DNA of 64,000 nucleotides, from the NCBI RefSeq assembly GCF_047302425.1, contig NZ_CP154855.1, positions 2,480,001 through 2,544,000 of the forward strand, given 5' to 3'. Both the position numbers and the translations under genes were made by a program. The notes beneath the pieces are model-generated. The model searched no databases. It was not told where the DNA came from and worked only from the letters and a program-made list of their open reading frames with translations. Each line of letters begins with the position of its first letter. The first letter of the stretch is position 1. This DNA comes from Oceanitalea sp047302425 (GTDB lineage: Bacteria; Actinomycetota; Actinomycetes; Actinomycetales; Actinomycetaceae). This document shows, one piece after another, positions 19,571 through 27,192 of the stretch.

Positions 19571-19657
19571 GTGCTGGTCCTTTCATCGGCGGCTGGGTGA
19601 CGCTACGGCCCCCAGTATGGTCGCAGGCCCCCGGCCACCGGCAGCGGTGTCCATGTG

Positions 19658-19663
19658 TTGCCA
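19658..19663. promoter_or_regulatory. Single TTGCCA half-site upstream of gnd
   Basis: TTGCCA, the same half-site as in the uxaC/larA-like region, lies in the 98-bp gap between the lacI stop and the gnd start. One copy alone is weak evidence. Confidence 0.35.
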
Positions 19664-19668
19664 CGCCC

Positions 19669-20688
19669 TCAGGAGCGCAGCAGCCGGCCCCGCCCGACCC
19701 GGGCGGTGGAGTCGCGCGCGACGAGCTTGACGGGCAGCACCACCGGCTGCTCGCTCGAGCGCGCCCCGCCGATGATGGCGAGGAGGTTGCGCACCGCCGT
19801 CGCCCCCTGGAGGGACAGCGGGGAGGCCACCGAGGTGAGCGCGGGGACGGTGAGCGCACCGGTGCGGCTGTTGTCGAAGCCGACGACGCTCACGTCGCCG
19901 GGCACCGAGATCCCCAGGGCTCGCAGCCCCCGGACGAAGCCCACGGCCATGACGTCGTTGAAGGCGACGACGGCGGTCGTCGGGTTCTGCGCCCACCTCC
20001 GGGCCGCCTTGGCGCCGCCGTCGACGGTCGGGGAGTTCGGGCCGATGCGGCGCACCCGCAGCTCGAGCTCGTGGCCGGCCTCCTCGAGGCCGCGCCAGCG
20101 CACGCCGTCGGCCCACGAGGCCTCCGGGCCGGCGACGTAGGTGATCTCCCGGTGCCCCAGCTGCCCGAGGTGCTCGGCCGCGCGGCGCACGCCGCGAGCG
20201 CCGTCGGTGAGGACGCTCGGCAGCCCGCTGACCACCCGGTTGAGGACGATGACGGGCCGCTGCTTGGCGATCGCGCGGATCCCGGAGTCGGAGAGCCGTG
20301 GGCTGGTGAGGATGAGGCCGTCGACGGCGCTGAGGAAGGTCGACGCGGCCTCGCGCTCGCGCTGGTCGGACTCCTGGGCGTCGAAGAGGAGCATCGTGTA
20401 GCCGGCCGCCTCCGCGGCCGCCGAGGCCCCGCGGATGACGTCGACGAACAGCGGGTTGCCGATGTCGGCGACGACCATGGCCAGCATCCGCGTGGTCACG
20501 GTGCCGAGGACGGGCGCCACGGACGTGCGGCGGTAGCCGAGCGCGGCCGCGGCCGCCCGGACCTTCTCCGCCGTCGCCGCGCTCACCCGCCCGGGCCGGG
20601 CGAGGGCCCGCGACACGGTCGACGGCGCCACCCCCGCGGCCTTGGCCACGTCGTAGATCGTCGGGGCCCGGCCGGTCTCGCTGTCCAT
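19669..20688 (-). CDS. LacI-family transcriptional regulator of the hexuronate cluster
   Basis: 339 residues. The N-terminal HTH reads TIYDVAKAAGVAPSTVSRAL followed by the hinge region, and the rest is a periplasmic-binding-protein-like sensor (TRMLAMVVADIGNPLF, DGLILTSPRLSD, TAVVAFNDVMAVGFVRGL, DVSVVGFDNS). It lies between gnd and larE. A palindrome TGGCAACGAGTTGCCA in its upstream region has the TGG-CAACG...TTGCCA shape that LacI/GalR proteins bind, so autoregulation and control of larEB are likely. The effector could be an intermediate such as gluconate, mannonate or 6-phosphogluconate (inference). Confidence 0.92.
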   Translation of the reverse strand: MDSETGRAPTIYDVAKAAGVAPSTVSRALARPGRVSAATAEKVRAAAAALGYRRTSVAPVLGTVTTRMLAMVVADIGNPLFVDVIRGASAAAEAAGYTMLLFDAQESDQREREAASTFLSAVDGLILTSPRLSDSGIRAIAKQRPVIVLNRVVSGLPSVLTDGARGVRRAAEHLGQLGHREITYVAGPEASWADGVRWRGLEEAGHELELRVRRIGPNSPTVDGGAKAARRWAQNPTTAVVAFNDVMAVGFVRGLRALGISVPGDVSVVGFDNSRTGALTVPALTSVASPLSLQGATAVRNLLAIIGGARSSEQPVVLPVKLVARDSTARVGRGRLLRS

Positions 20689-20711
20689 AGGCCCACAACG
20701 GTAAGGTCACA

Positions 20712-20737
20712 GGGCAACGAGTGGCAACGAGTTGCCA
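20712..20737. promoter_or_regulatory. LacI-type operator between lacI and larE
   Basis: TGGCAACGAGTTGCCA (20722-20737) has 6-bp arms TGGCAA/TTGCCA, and a further GGGCAACGAG half-site begins at 20712, 10 bp upstream of TGGCAACGAG. It lies in the 108-bp region between the lacI and larE starts. Confidence 0.7.
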
Positions 20738-20796
20738 GTGCGCCGCCCGACTTGTCCACTGGCTCGGGGAACGTCACGTGCACGAAGGAGCAGTCC

Positions 20797-21648
20797 ATGA
20801 CGACGACGGCGGTACCGGGCCTGGCAGGACCGGCGGCACAGGCCGCGGCGACGGTCGGGGAGCTCCTCTCCGGCCACGCACCCCTCGGGGTGGCCTACTC
20901 CGGGGGCGTCGACTCGGCCACGCTCCTCGCCCTGGCGGTACGCACGCTGGGGGCCGGGAACGTCGTCGCCGTCCTCGGCGTCTCCCCCAGCCTGGCGACC
21001 GACGAGCGCGCCCGTGCCCACGAGACCGCGGCCGTCATCGGTGCGCGCGTCGTCGAGATCGAGACTCACGAGGGCGAGTCGGCGGCCTACCGGGCCAACG
21101 GCCCCGACCGCTGCTTCCACTGCAAGGACGAGCTCTTCACCCGCATCGACGACGACCTCGTCGCCGAGCTCGGGCTGGCGGCCGTCGCCTACGGCGAGAA
21201 CGCCGACGACGCGAAGCGGCCCGACCGTCCCGGCTCCCGGGCGGCCACGAACCACCGGGTGCTGCGGCCGCTGGCCCAGGCCGGCATGACCAAGGCGATG
21301 GTGCGCGAGGTCGCCCGGGCCCTGGACCTGCCCGTCGCCGACAAGCCCGCGGCGCCGTGCCTCGCCTCGCGGATCCCGCACTTCGAGGAGGTCACCCCGG
21401 AGAAGCTCCGGCAGGTCGACCAGGCCGAGGCCGCCCTGCGCCGGCTCGGCTTCACCGACAGCCGCGTGCGCCACCACGGGGACGTCGCCCGCATCGAGCT
21501 GCTGCCCGAGGAGCTGCTCGCCGCCGTCCAGCGCCGCGAGGAGGTCGACCGCGCCGTGCGCGAGGCCGGCTTCCGCTTCGCCGCGCTCGACCTGCGCGGC
21601 ATCCAGTCCGGCGCCTTCACCCTCCCCCTGGTCTCCGTCCGTGGCTGA
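20797..21648 (+). CDS. larE: LarE, ATP-dependent sacrificial sulfur transferase for the nickel-pincer cofactor
   Basis: 283 residues with the PP-loop YSGGVDSATLLALA near 34-47 and conserved stretches GENADDAKRPDRPG and KPAAPCLASRIP. The cysteine of the last motif matches the single sulfur-donating Cys176 of L. plantarum LarE. A further RCFHCK pair adds two cysteines, as in LarE proteins thought to use three cysteines with a [4Fe-4S] cluster; which mechanism applies here cannot be decided by eye. LarE adenylates and thiolates the pyridinium biscarboxylate made by LarB. GAAGGAG at 20784-20790 is 6 nt before the ATG. It overlaps larB by 8 bp. Confidence 0.93.
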   Translation: MTTTAVPGLAGPAAQAAATVGELLSGHAPLGVAYSGGVDSATLLALAVRTLGAGNVVAVLGVSPSLATDERARAHETAAVIGARVVEIETHEGESAAYRANGPDRCFHCKDELFTRIDDDLVAELGLAAVAYGENADDAKRPDRPGSRAATNHRVLRPLAQAGMTKAMVREVARALDLPVADKPAAPCLASRIPHFEEVTPEKLRQVDQAEAALRRLGFTDSRVRHHGDVARIELLPEELLAAVQRREEVDRAVREAGFRFAALDLRGIQSGAFTLPLVSVRG

Positions 21649-22318
21649 GGACTGGGTGCCGGGCCCCGAGCTCACGCGCGTGGCGCACCTCGACCACGAC
21701 CGCGCCGCCCGCCGTGGCTACCCCGAGGCCGTGCTCTGCGAGCCGAAGAGCGTGGAGCAGGTCGCGCTCATCGCGGCCGAGGTCGCGACGGCCGGCACGC
21801 CCACCCTCTTCACCCGGGCCACGCCCGAGCAGGCGGCCGCCGTCCTCGCGGCGCTGCCCGACGCCCACCACGACCCGGTGGCGCGCGTCGTCGCCTGGCC
21901 GGCCGCCGCCCCCGAGCCCACGGGCGGGCTCGTCGTCGTCGTCAGCGCCGGCACCTCCGACCTGCCCGTGGCCCGCGAGGCCGAGCTCACCGCCCGCTAC
22001 CTCGGCCGGCGCACCGAGCTCGTCGTCGACGTCGGCGTGGCGGGGCTGCACCGGGTGCTGGGCCACCTCGACCTCCTGCGCTCGGCGCGCGTCGTCGTCG
22101 TCGCCGCCGGGATGGACGGCGCCCTGCCGAGCGTCGTCGCCGGACTGGTGAGCGCACCGGTCGTGGCCGTGCCGACGTCGGTCGGCTACGGCGCCGCCTT
22201 CGGCGGCGTCGCACCGCTGCTGTCGATGCTCAACGCCTGCGCCCCCGGGGTCGCCGTCGTCAACATCGACAACGGCTACGGAGGCGGCCACCTGGCCGCC
22301 CAGATCGCCTCGAGCTAG
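21641..22318 (+). CDS. larB: LarB, nicotinic acid adenine dinucleotide carboxylase/hydrolase
   Basis: 225 residues from a GTG at 21641, 8 bp before the larE stop. It starts with a region typical of LarB (DHDRAARRGYPEAVLCEPKS) and continues as an AIR-carboxylase (PurE-like) fold: VVVVSAGTSDLPVAREAELT, VVVVAAGMDGALPSVVAGLVSAPVVAVPTSVGYG. The ending MLNACAPGVAVVNIDNGYG holds C200, matching the cysteine that binds the NaAD substrate in characterised LarB. LarB carboxylates NaAD at C5 and releases AMP, giving pyridinium-3,5-biscarboxylate mononucleotide for LarE. LarC, which inserts nickel, is not in the window. Confidence 0.93.
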   Translation: MAEDWVPGPELTRVAHLDHDRAARRGYPEAVLCEPKSVEQVALIAAEVATAGTPTLFTRATPEQAAAVLAALPDAHHDPVARVVAWPAAAPEPTGGLVVVVSAGTSDLPVAREAELTARYLGRRTELVVDVGVAGLHRVLGHLDLLRSARVVVVAAGMDGALPSVVAGLVSAPVVAVPTSVGYGAAFGGVAPLLSMLNACAPGVAVVNIDNGYGGGHLAAQIASS

Positions 22319-22325
22319 TCCCCGC

Positions 22326-22340
22326 GACAACTCCCGGCAA
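22326..22340. promoter_or_regulatory. Possible phased GACAA/GGCAA half-sites upstream of the TRAP operon
   Basis: GACAA (22326) and GGCAA (22336) lie exactly 10 bp apart in the 140-bp gap between larB and dctP, the complement of the TTGCC half-site seen elsewhere in the cluster. The first copy has one mismatch. Confidence 0.35.
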
Positions 22341-22458
22341 CTGTTTCCGGCGGTCCTCGCGGTGTGGCTCAATCGACAGCAGGCCAGCGGGACCCGTGGG
22401 TCCGGCCGTTCGCGCACTCCGCACCCGCATCGCGCGACTATCAAGGAAGAAGGACATC

Positions 22459-23481
22459 ATGCGGCGACATCTGACCGCGGCCGCAGCCGTAGCGGGCACC
22501 TCCGCTCTCGTGCTGGCCGCGTGCAGCCCCTCCCTCGAGCCCGGCACCAACGAGGGGGACATCCTCCACCTCGCGCTCAACCAGACCGAGTCCCACCCCT
22601 CGTACATCGCCCTCCAGAGCTGGGGCGAGTACCTCGAGGAGGAGACCGACGGCCGCTGGACCATCGACATCTACCCGAACGAGACGCTCGGGGCGCAGGC
22701 CGAGGCCATGCAGCTGGTGTCGGACGGCTCGGTGGAGATGGCGATCGTCTCCGGCCCGCAGCTCGAGAACCTCAACCGCGACTTCATCGCGCTCAACCTC
22801 CCCACGACCTTCGACGACATCGACCACCAGATGCGCGTCATCGCCGACGAGTCGATCGTCGGGGAGCTGTACTCCTCGCTCGAGGAGACGAACAACTTCA
22901 CCGTGCTCGGCGGGTTCACCCAGGGCAACCGCAGCGTGTACACGACCGACGGTCCGGTGGAGACGCCGGCCGACCTGGACGGGCAGAAGCTGCGCGTGCA
23001 GGAGTCCCCCCTCAACGTCGCCATGGCCGAGGCGCTCGGTGCCTCCGCCACCCCGATGGCCTACGGCGAGCTCTACACCGGGCTGCAGTCCGGCGTCGTC
23101 GACGCCGCCGAGAACAACGAGGTCTCCTACGCCTCCCAGCGGCACTTCGAGGTGGCCCCGCACTGGAGCTACACCAACCACCTCGTCGGCCTGGACTACC
23201 TCATCATCAACACCGACATGCTCGCCTCCATGACGGAGGAGGACCGTGCGGTCTTCGACCAGGGCTGGGACCGCACCCGGTCCACCCACGTCGAGCTGTG
23301 GCTCGAGGCCACCGCCGAGGCCGTCGCCGAGGCCGAGGCCGGCGGCGCCACCTTCCACGAGGTCGACGACACGATCTTCGACGAGGCGCTCGAGCCGCTG
23401 GCCGAGGAGTTCCTCACGACCGACAACCAGTGGCGCATCTACGACGCCGCGCGCGCCGCGTCGACGCGGACGGAGGAGTGA
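22459..23481 (+). CDS. TRAP transporter solute-binding lipoprotein (DctP family)
   Basis: 340 residues. The N-terminus is a lipoprotein signal with lipobox LVLAAC, so the protein is anchored outside the membrane. The body is DctP-like: ALNQTESHPSYIALQSWGEYLEEETDGRW, GAQAEAMQLVSDGSVEMAIVSG, ADLDGQKLRVQESPLNVAMAEALGASATPMAYGELYTGLQSGVVDAAENN; the R in KLRVQ is the carboxylate-binding arginine of the family. It delivers a carboxylic acid, here probably a hexuronate or sugar acid, to the DctQM pair. GGAAGAAGG lies before the ATG. Confidence 0.93.
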   Translation: MRRHLTAAAAVAGTSALVLAACSPSLEPGTNEGDILHLALNQTESHPSYIALQSWGEYLEEETDGRWTIDIYPNETLGAQAEAMQLVSDGSVEMAIVSGPQLENLNRDFIALNLPTTFDDIDHQMRVIADESIVGELYSSLEETNNFTVLGGFTQGNRSVYTTDGPVETPADLDGQKLRVQESPLNVAMAEALGASATPMAYGELYTGLQSGVVDAAENNEVSYASQRHFEVAPHWSYTNHLVGLDYLIINTDMLASMTEEDRAVFDQGWDRTRSTHVELWLEATAEAVAEAEAGGATFHEVDDTIFDEALEPLAEEFLTTDNQWRIYDAARAASTRTEE

Positions 23482-23486
23482 GGCAG

Positions 23487-24113
23487 ATGGATGCCCTGAA
23501 GAACGTCCTGGACCGGGTCCTGTACTGGGTCACCGTCGTCCTCTTCGCGCTGCTCGTCGTCATCGTCGTGTGGCAGGTCGTCAGCCGTCAGGTGCTCGGC
23601 GACCCGAGCACGTGGACCGAGGAGGGCGCCCGTCTCACCTTCGTGTGGCTGGGCCTGTTCGCCGCCGCCTACGTCTTCGGCGAGCGCGGCCACATCGCCG
23701 TCGAGATCCTCGCGCGCCGCTTCCCCGAGCGGGGCGAGAAGGTGCTCGCCGTCGTCGTCCAGCTCGTCGTCCTCGTCTTCGCGCTGACCGTCCTCGTGTG
23801 GGGCGGCTGGCGGGCCTCGCAGAACGCCTGGCTGCAGGAGCTGTCCGCGCTGCCCTTCACGCTCGGGCAGATGTACCTCGCGCTGCCGGTGGCCGGCGTC
23901 CTCATCGCCTTCTACGCCGTCTACTACGTCCTCACGATCGGCCGCGGCAAGCTCCCGCCCTACGGCGACCACTCCGACGAGGAGGAGGGCGCCGGCGCCG
24001 GCTCGCAGCCGGAGGCGGCCCGCGCCGAGACCCTCGAGGTCGACAGCATCCTCCTCAGCGACACCCCCGACACCCCCGGTGACCGCCGGGCCGACCCCAA
24101 GACGGAGGCGTGA
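23487..24113 (+). CDS. TRAP transporter small permease (DctQ family)
   Basis: 208 residues with four membrane segments (VTVVLFALLVVIVVWQVVSR, FVWLGLFAAAYVFGERGHIAVE, VVVQLVVLVFALTVLVWGGW, LALPVAGVLIAFYAVYYVL). After the last helix (about residue 152) it carries an unusual acidic, Ala/Glu-rich cytoplasmic tail of about 55 residues (HSDEEEGAGAGSQPEAARAE), longer than most DctQ proteins. The ATG is 5 bp after dctP and the stop overlaps the dctM start. Confidence 0.92.
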   Translation: MDALKNVLDRVLYWVTVVLFALLVVIVVWQVVSRQVLGDPSTWTEEGARLTFVWLGLFAAAYVFGERGHIAVEILARRFPERGEKVLAVVVQLVVLVFALTVLVWGGWRASQNAWLQELSALPFTLGQMYLALPVAGVLIAFYAVYYVLTIGRGKLPPYGDHSDEEEGAGAGSQPEAARAETLEVDSILLSDTPDTPGDRRADPKTEA

Positions 24114-25420
24114 TGGACCCGGCAACGCTCGCAGGGCTCATCCTGCTCGGCTCGATCCTCGTCGGCATCGTCTTCTCCGTGCCGATCGCGATCGTCATCG
24201 GTGCGGCGTCCATGCTCGCCGCCATCCCGCTGCTCGGCCTCGAGGCCGCCGCGCTGGTGACGGCGCAGCGCATGTTCACCGGCATCAACTCCTTCCCGCT
24301 CCTCGCCATCCCGCTGTTCGTGCTGGCCGGCGTCATCATGAACAACGGCGGCATCGCCGGCCGGCTCGTCGACGCGGCCAAGGTCCTCACCGGCCGCATG
24401 CCCGCCTCGCTGGCCCAGACGAACGTCGTCGCCAACGCGATGTTCGGCGCGGTCTCCGGCGCGGCGGTCGCCGCCGCTGCCGCCGTCGGGAACGTCATGC
24501 ACCACCGGATGGTCAAGGAGGGCTACGACCGCCGCTTCGCGGCCGCCGTCAACGTCGCCTCCGCCCCCTCGGGCATGCTCATCCCGCCGTCGAACACCTT
24601 CATCGTGTACTCGCTCGTCTCGAGCACCTCGATCGCGGCGCTGTTCATGGCCGGCGCGGTCCCGGGCATCCTGTGGGCGCTGGCCTGCATGGTCGTCATC
24701 TACCTCTACGCCCGCAAGCAGCCGGGCAAGCTGAAGTCGGCCGACCGGATCTCCTTCGCCCAGGGGATGCTCGTCATCTGGCGCGCGGTGCCCTCGCTGC
24801 TCATGATCATCATCGTCGTCGGCGGCATCCTCGGCGGGTTCTTCACGGCCACCGAGTCGGCGGCCATCGCCGTCGTCTACTGCCTCGTGCTCTCGGCGAT
24901 CTACCGGAGCATCAGGGTGAGCGAGCTGCCCGGCATCCTCGTCGACGCCGGCCGCACGACGGCCATCGTCATGCTGCTCGTCGCGGTGTCCACGGCGCTG
25001 TCCTTCGTCATGAGCTTCGCCCGGATCCCGGACCTCATCTCCGACGCCGTGCTCGGCTTCACCGACTCCAGCACCGTCGTGCTCATCATCATGATGGTCA
25101 TCCTGCTGGTCGCGGGCACGTTCATGGACCCGACCCCGGCCATCCTCATCTTCGTGCCGATCTTCCTGCCGATCGTCACCGAGTTCGGGATCGACCCGGT
25201 GCACTTCGGCGCGATGGTCGTGATGAACCTGTCGGTCGGCGTCATCACGCCACCGGTCGGGAACGTCCTGTTCGTCGGCGCGCGGGTCGGCCGGCTGCGG
25301 ATCGAGCCGGTCATCAGCAAGCTGTGGCCCTTCCTCGTGGCGATCATCCTCACCCTGTTCCTCGTCGTCTTCGTCCCGCAGCTGTCGCTGTGGCTGCCGA
25401 CGGCGATGGGGCTGCTGTAG
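24113..25420 (+). CDS. TRAP transporter large permease (DctM family)
   Basis: 435 residues, about 12 membrane segments, with family stretches FTGINSFPLLAIPLFVLAGVIMNNGGIAGRLVD, SGAAVAAAAAVGNVM and SAPSGMLIPPSNTFIVYSLVSSTSI. It forms the Na+-coupled channel with DctQ. The ATG at 24113 overlaps the dctQ stop (TGATG); the preceding GTG codon is in frame but unlikely. Given its neighbours the cargo is probably glucuronate or another sugar acid (inference). Confidence 0.93.
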   Translation: MDPATLAGLILLGSILVGIVFSVPIAIVIGAASMLAAIPLLGLEAAALVTAQRMFTGINSFPLLAIPLFVLAGVIMNNGGIAGRLVDAAKVLTGRMPASLAQTNVVANAMFGAVSGAAVAAAAAVGNVMHHRMVKEGYDRRFAAAVNVASAPSGMLIPPSNTFIVYSLVSSTSIAALFMAGAVPGILWALACMVVIYLYARKQPGKLKSADRISFAQGMLVIWRAVPSLLMIIIVVGGILGGFFTATESAAIAVVYCLVLSAIYRSIRVSELPGILVDAGRTTAIVMLLVAVSTALSFVMSFARIPDLISDAVLGFTDSSTVVLIIMMVILLVAGTFMDPTPAILIFVPIFLPIVTEFGIDPVHFGAMVVMNLSVGVITPPVGNVLFVGARVGRLRIEPVISKLWPFLVAIILTLFLVVFVPQLSLWLPTAMGLL

Positions 25421-25434
25421 CACGACGCACCACA

Positions 25435-25468
25435 CCCGTGGCCGGGAGGGAGACCTCCCGGCCACGGG
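25435..25468. terminator. Strong hairpin with GAGA loop after dctM
   Basis: A perfect 15-bp stem (CCCGTGGCCGGGAGG / CCTCCCGGCCACGGG) closes a GAGA (GNRA) tetraloop, 15 bp after the dctM stop. It ends the larEB-dctPQM region and separates it from nhaA, which has its own TAGACT box at 25489-25494. Confidence 0.8.
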
Positions 25469-25527
25469 CCCGTCCGTGCGCGCGCCCGTAGACTCGCGGC
25501 CGAACCACCCCCGAGAAAGGTCTCCCC

Positions 25528-26742
25528 ATGCCGAGCCCGTCCACCACCCGCCGCGGACCTCTCGCCGTATACCGCGAGAAGCTCGGCAACGAGACCTTCG
25601 CCGGGATGGTGCTGCTCGCCGGGGCGCTCGTCGCGCTCGTGTGGGCGAACTCCCCGTGGCGGGAGGCGTACGCCTCGCTCTCGGAGATCACGATCGGCCC
25701 GGCGGCGCTGCACCTGGACCTCACCCTCGCCGCGTGGGCCTCCGACGGCCTGCTGGCCATCTTCTTCTTCGCCGTCGGCCTCGAGCTCAAGCAGGAGTTC
25801 GTCACCGGCTCGCTGCGTGATGTGCGCACCGCCGCCGTGCCGGTCATCGCCGCCTTCTTCGGGGTCCTCGGGCCCGTGGCCGTCTACCTCCTCATCCAGG
25901 CCGTGACCGGCTCGGGCGTCTGGGAGGGCTGGCCGGTGCCTGTCGCGACGGACATCGCCTTCGCCGTCGCCCTCCTCGGCATCTTCGGCCGCGGCTTCCC
26001 GACGGCGCTGCGCCTCTTCCTCCTCACCCTTGCCGTCGTCGACGACCTCATCGGCATCGTCATCATCGCCGTCGTCTTCGCCGACGGCCTCAACTACCTC
26101 CTGCTGGCCGCCGCGTTCCTCGCCGTCGCCGTCTTCGCGGTGCTCGTCCGCCGCCGCATCACCGCCTGGTGGGTGCTCGTCCCCGTGGGCGTGGTCGCCT
26201 GGGCGCTCATGCACGCCTCCGGCGTCCACGCGACCATCGCCGGTGTGCTCCTCGGCATGGTCGTGCCCGCCGTCGCGCGGCCCGGTGAGGACGAGGACCT
26301 GTCCCACCGTTTCGAGCACCGGATCAGCTGGATCTCCTCCGGCATCGTCCTGCCGATCTTCGCCTTCTTCGCCGCCGGCGTGAACGTCGTCGACTCCGGC
26401 GGCATCCTCGGCGTCATCACCGACCCCGTCTCCGTCGGCATCTCGCTCGGACTGCCCCTCGGCAAGCTCATCGGGATCTGGGGCGGCACCGCGCTCCTCG
26501 TCACCCTCACCCCGCTCGTCCTGGGCAAGGGCCTCAACCTCAAGGACATGGTGGGGATGAGCCTGCTCGCGGGCGTCGGCTTCACCGTCTCCCTCCTCAT
26601 CGCCCAACTCGCCTTCGAGCCCGGCTCGGTCGAGAGCAGCCACGCCCGCGTCGGTGTCCTCCTCGGCTCCGTGCTCTCGGCGGCCCTCGGCGGTATCGCG
26701 CTGCGGATCCGCGCACGCACCCGCGACGACATCGAGACCTGA
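25528..26742 (+). CDS. nhaA: Na+/H+ antiporter NhaA
   Basis: 404 residues, about 12 membrane segments. Marks of NhaA: FFFAVGLELKQEFVTGSLRD near 74-93, VATDIAFAVALLGIFGRGFP, and LAVVDDLIGIVIIAVVFADG carrying the paired aspartates (equivalent to D163/D164 of E. coli). It exchanges external protons for internal Na+. A GAAAGG lies before the ATG and a TAGACT box at 25489-25494. A Na+-coupled TRAP operon directly upstream would bring Na+ in, so the neighbourhood makes sense for ion balance, though this is inference. Confidence 0.95.
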   Translation: MPSPSTTRRGPLAVYREKLGNETFAGMVLLAGALVALVWANSPWREAYASLSEITIGPAALHLDLTLAAWASDGLLAIFFFAVGLELKQEFVTGSLRDVRTAAVPVIAAFFGVLGPVAVYLLIQAVTGSGVWEGWPVPVATDIAFAVALLGIFGRGFPTALRLFLLTLAVVDDLIGIVIIAVVFADGLNYLLLAAAFLAVAVFAVLVRRRITAWWVLVPVGVVAWALMHASGVHATIAGVLLGMVVPAVARPGEDEDLSHRFEHRISWISSGIVLPIFAFFAAGVNVVDSGGILGVITDPVSVGISLGLPLGKLIGIWGGTALLVTLTPLVLGKGLNLKDMVGMSLLAGVGFTVSLLIAQLAFEPGSVESSHARVGVLLGSVLSAALGGIALRIRARTRDDIET

Positions 26743-26752
26743 GCCGGCCGGC

Positions 26753-27112
26753 TCAGTACATGAGCCGGCCGATCCAGCTCGCCACCGCGACGATGAAGGC
26801 GTAGGTGCCGACGGCGAGCGCGGCCAGCCCGGGCCAGCGGGGCGTCACCCGCTGGCTCAGCGCGACGATGCCGAGCACGGCCGCGCCGACGGCGAGGACG
26901 AGCGTGAGCAGCAGCCCCACGGACTCGTAGGTCTCGACGTTCTGGACGCTGGGCAGCGTGATCGCGTAGACGATCTGCCACGCGGTGAGCGCGCCCGCCA
27001 CGGTGATCGCGATCCACCCGAGCCGGTTGCGCGAGGCGGGGGCGCGGCGCCCCTCCGGCGTCGTGGGCGTGCTCCCGCCCGTCGTTCCCGGCTTCTGCTC
27101 GCGTGCGGCCAT
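26753..27112 (-). CDS. Small three-helix membrane protein of unknown function
   Basis: 119 residues from the ATG at 27112. About 30 polar N-terminal residues are followed by three membrane segments (LGWIAITVAGALTAWQIVYAI, GLLLTLVLAVGAAVLGIVAL, LAALAVGTYAFIVAVASWIG). A longer in-frame form from 27199 would be Arg/Cys-rich and is less likely. It converges on nhaA (11 bp between stops) and is divergent from the amidohydrolase. No family recognised. Confidence 0.65.
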   Translation of the reverse strand: MAAREQKPGTTGGSTPTTPEGRRAPASRNRLGWIAITVAGALTAWQIVYAITLPSVQNVETYESVGLLLTLVLAVGAAVLGIVALSQRVTPRWPGLAALAVGTYAFIVAVASWIGRLMY

Positions 27113-27192
27113 GGCCTGCCTCCTCCCCCGGCGGCGCCGACACCACCGGCTCGCACTGCCGCCACGTCGGCGGCAGGTGGTACCACTGGACC

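Noticed and set aside
23960..26643. Long reverse open frames opposite dctM and nhaA
   Set aside because: Compositional artefacts opposite membrane genes; Asp/Glu/Arg/His-rich with no motifs.
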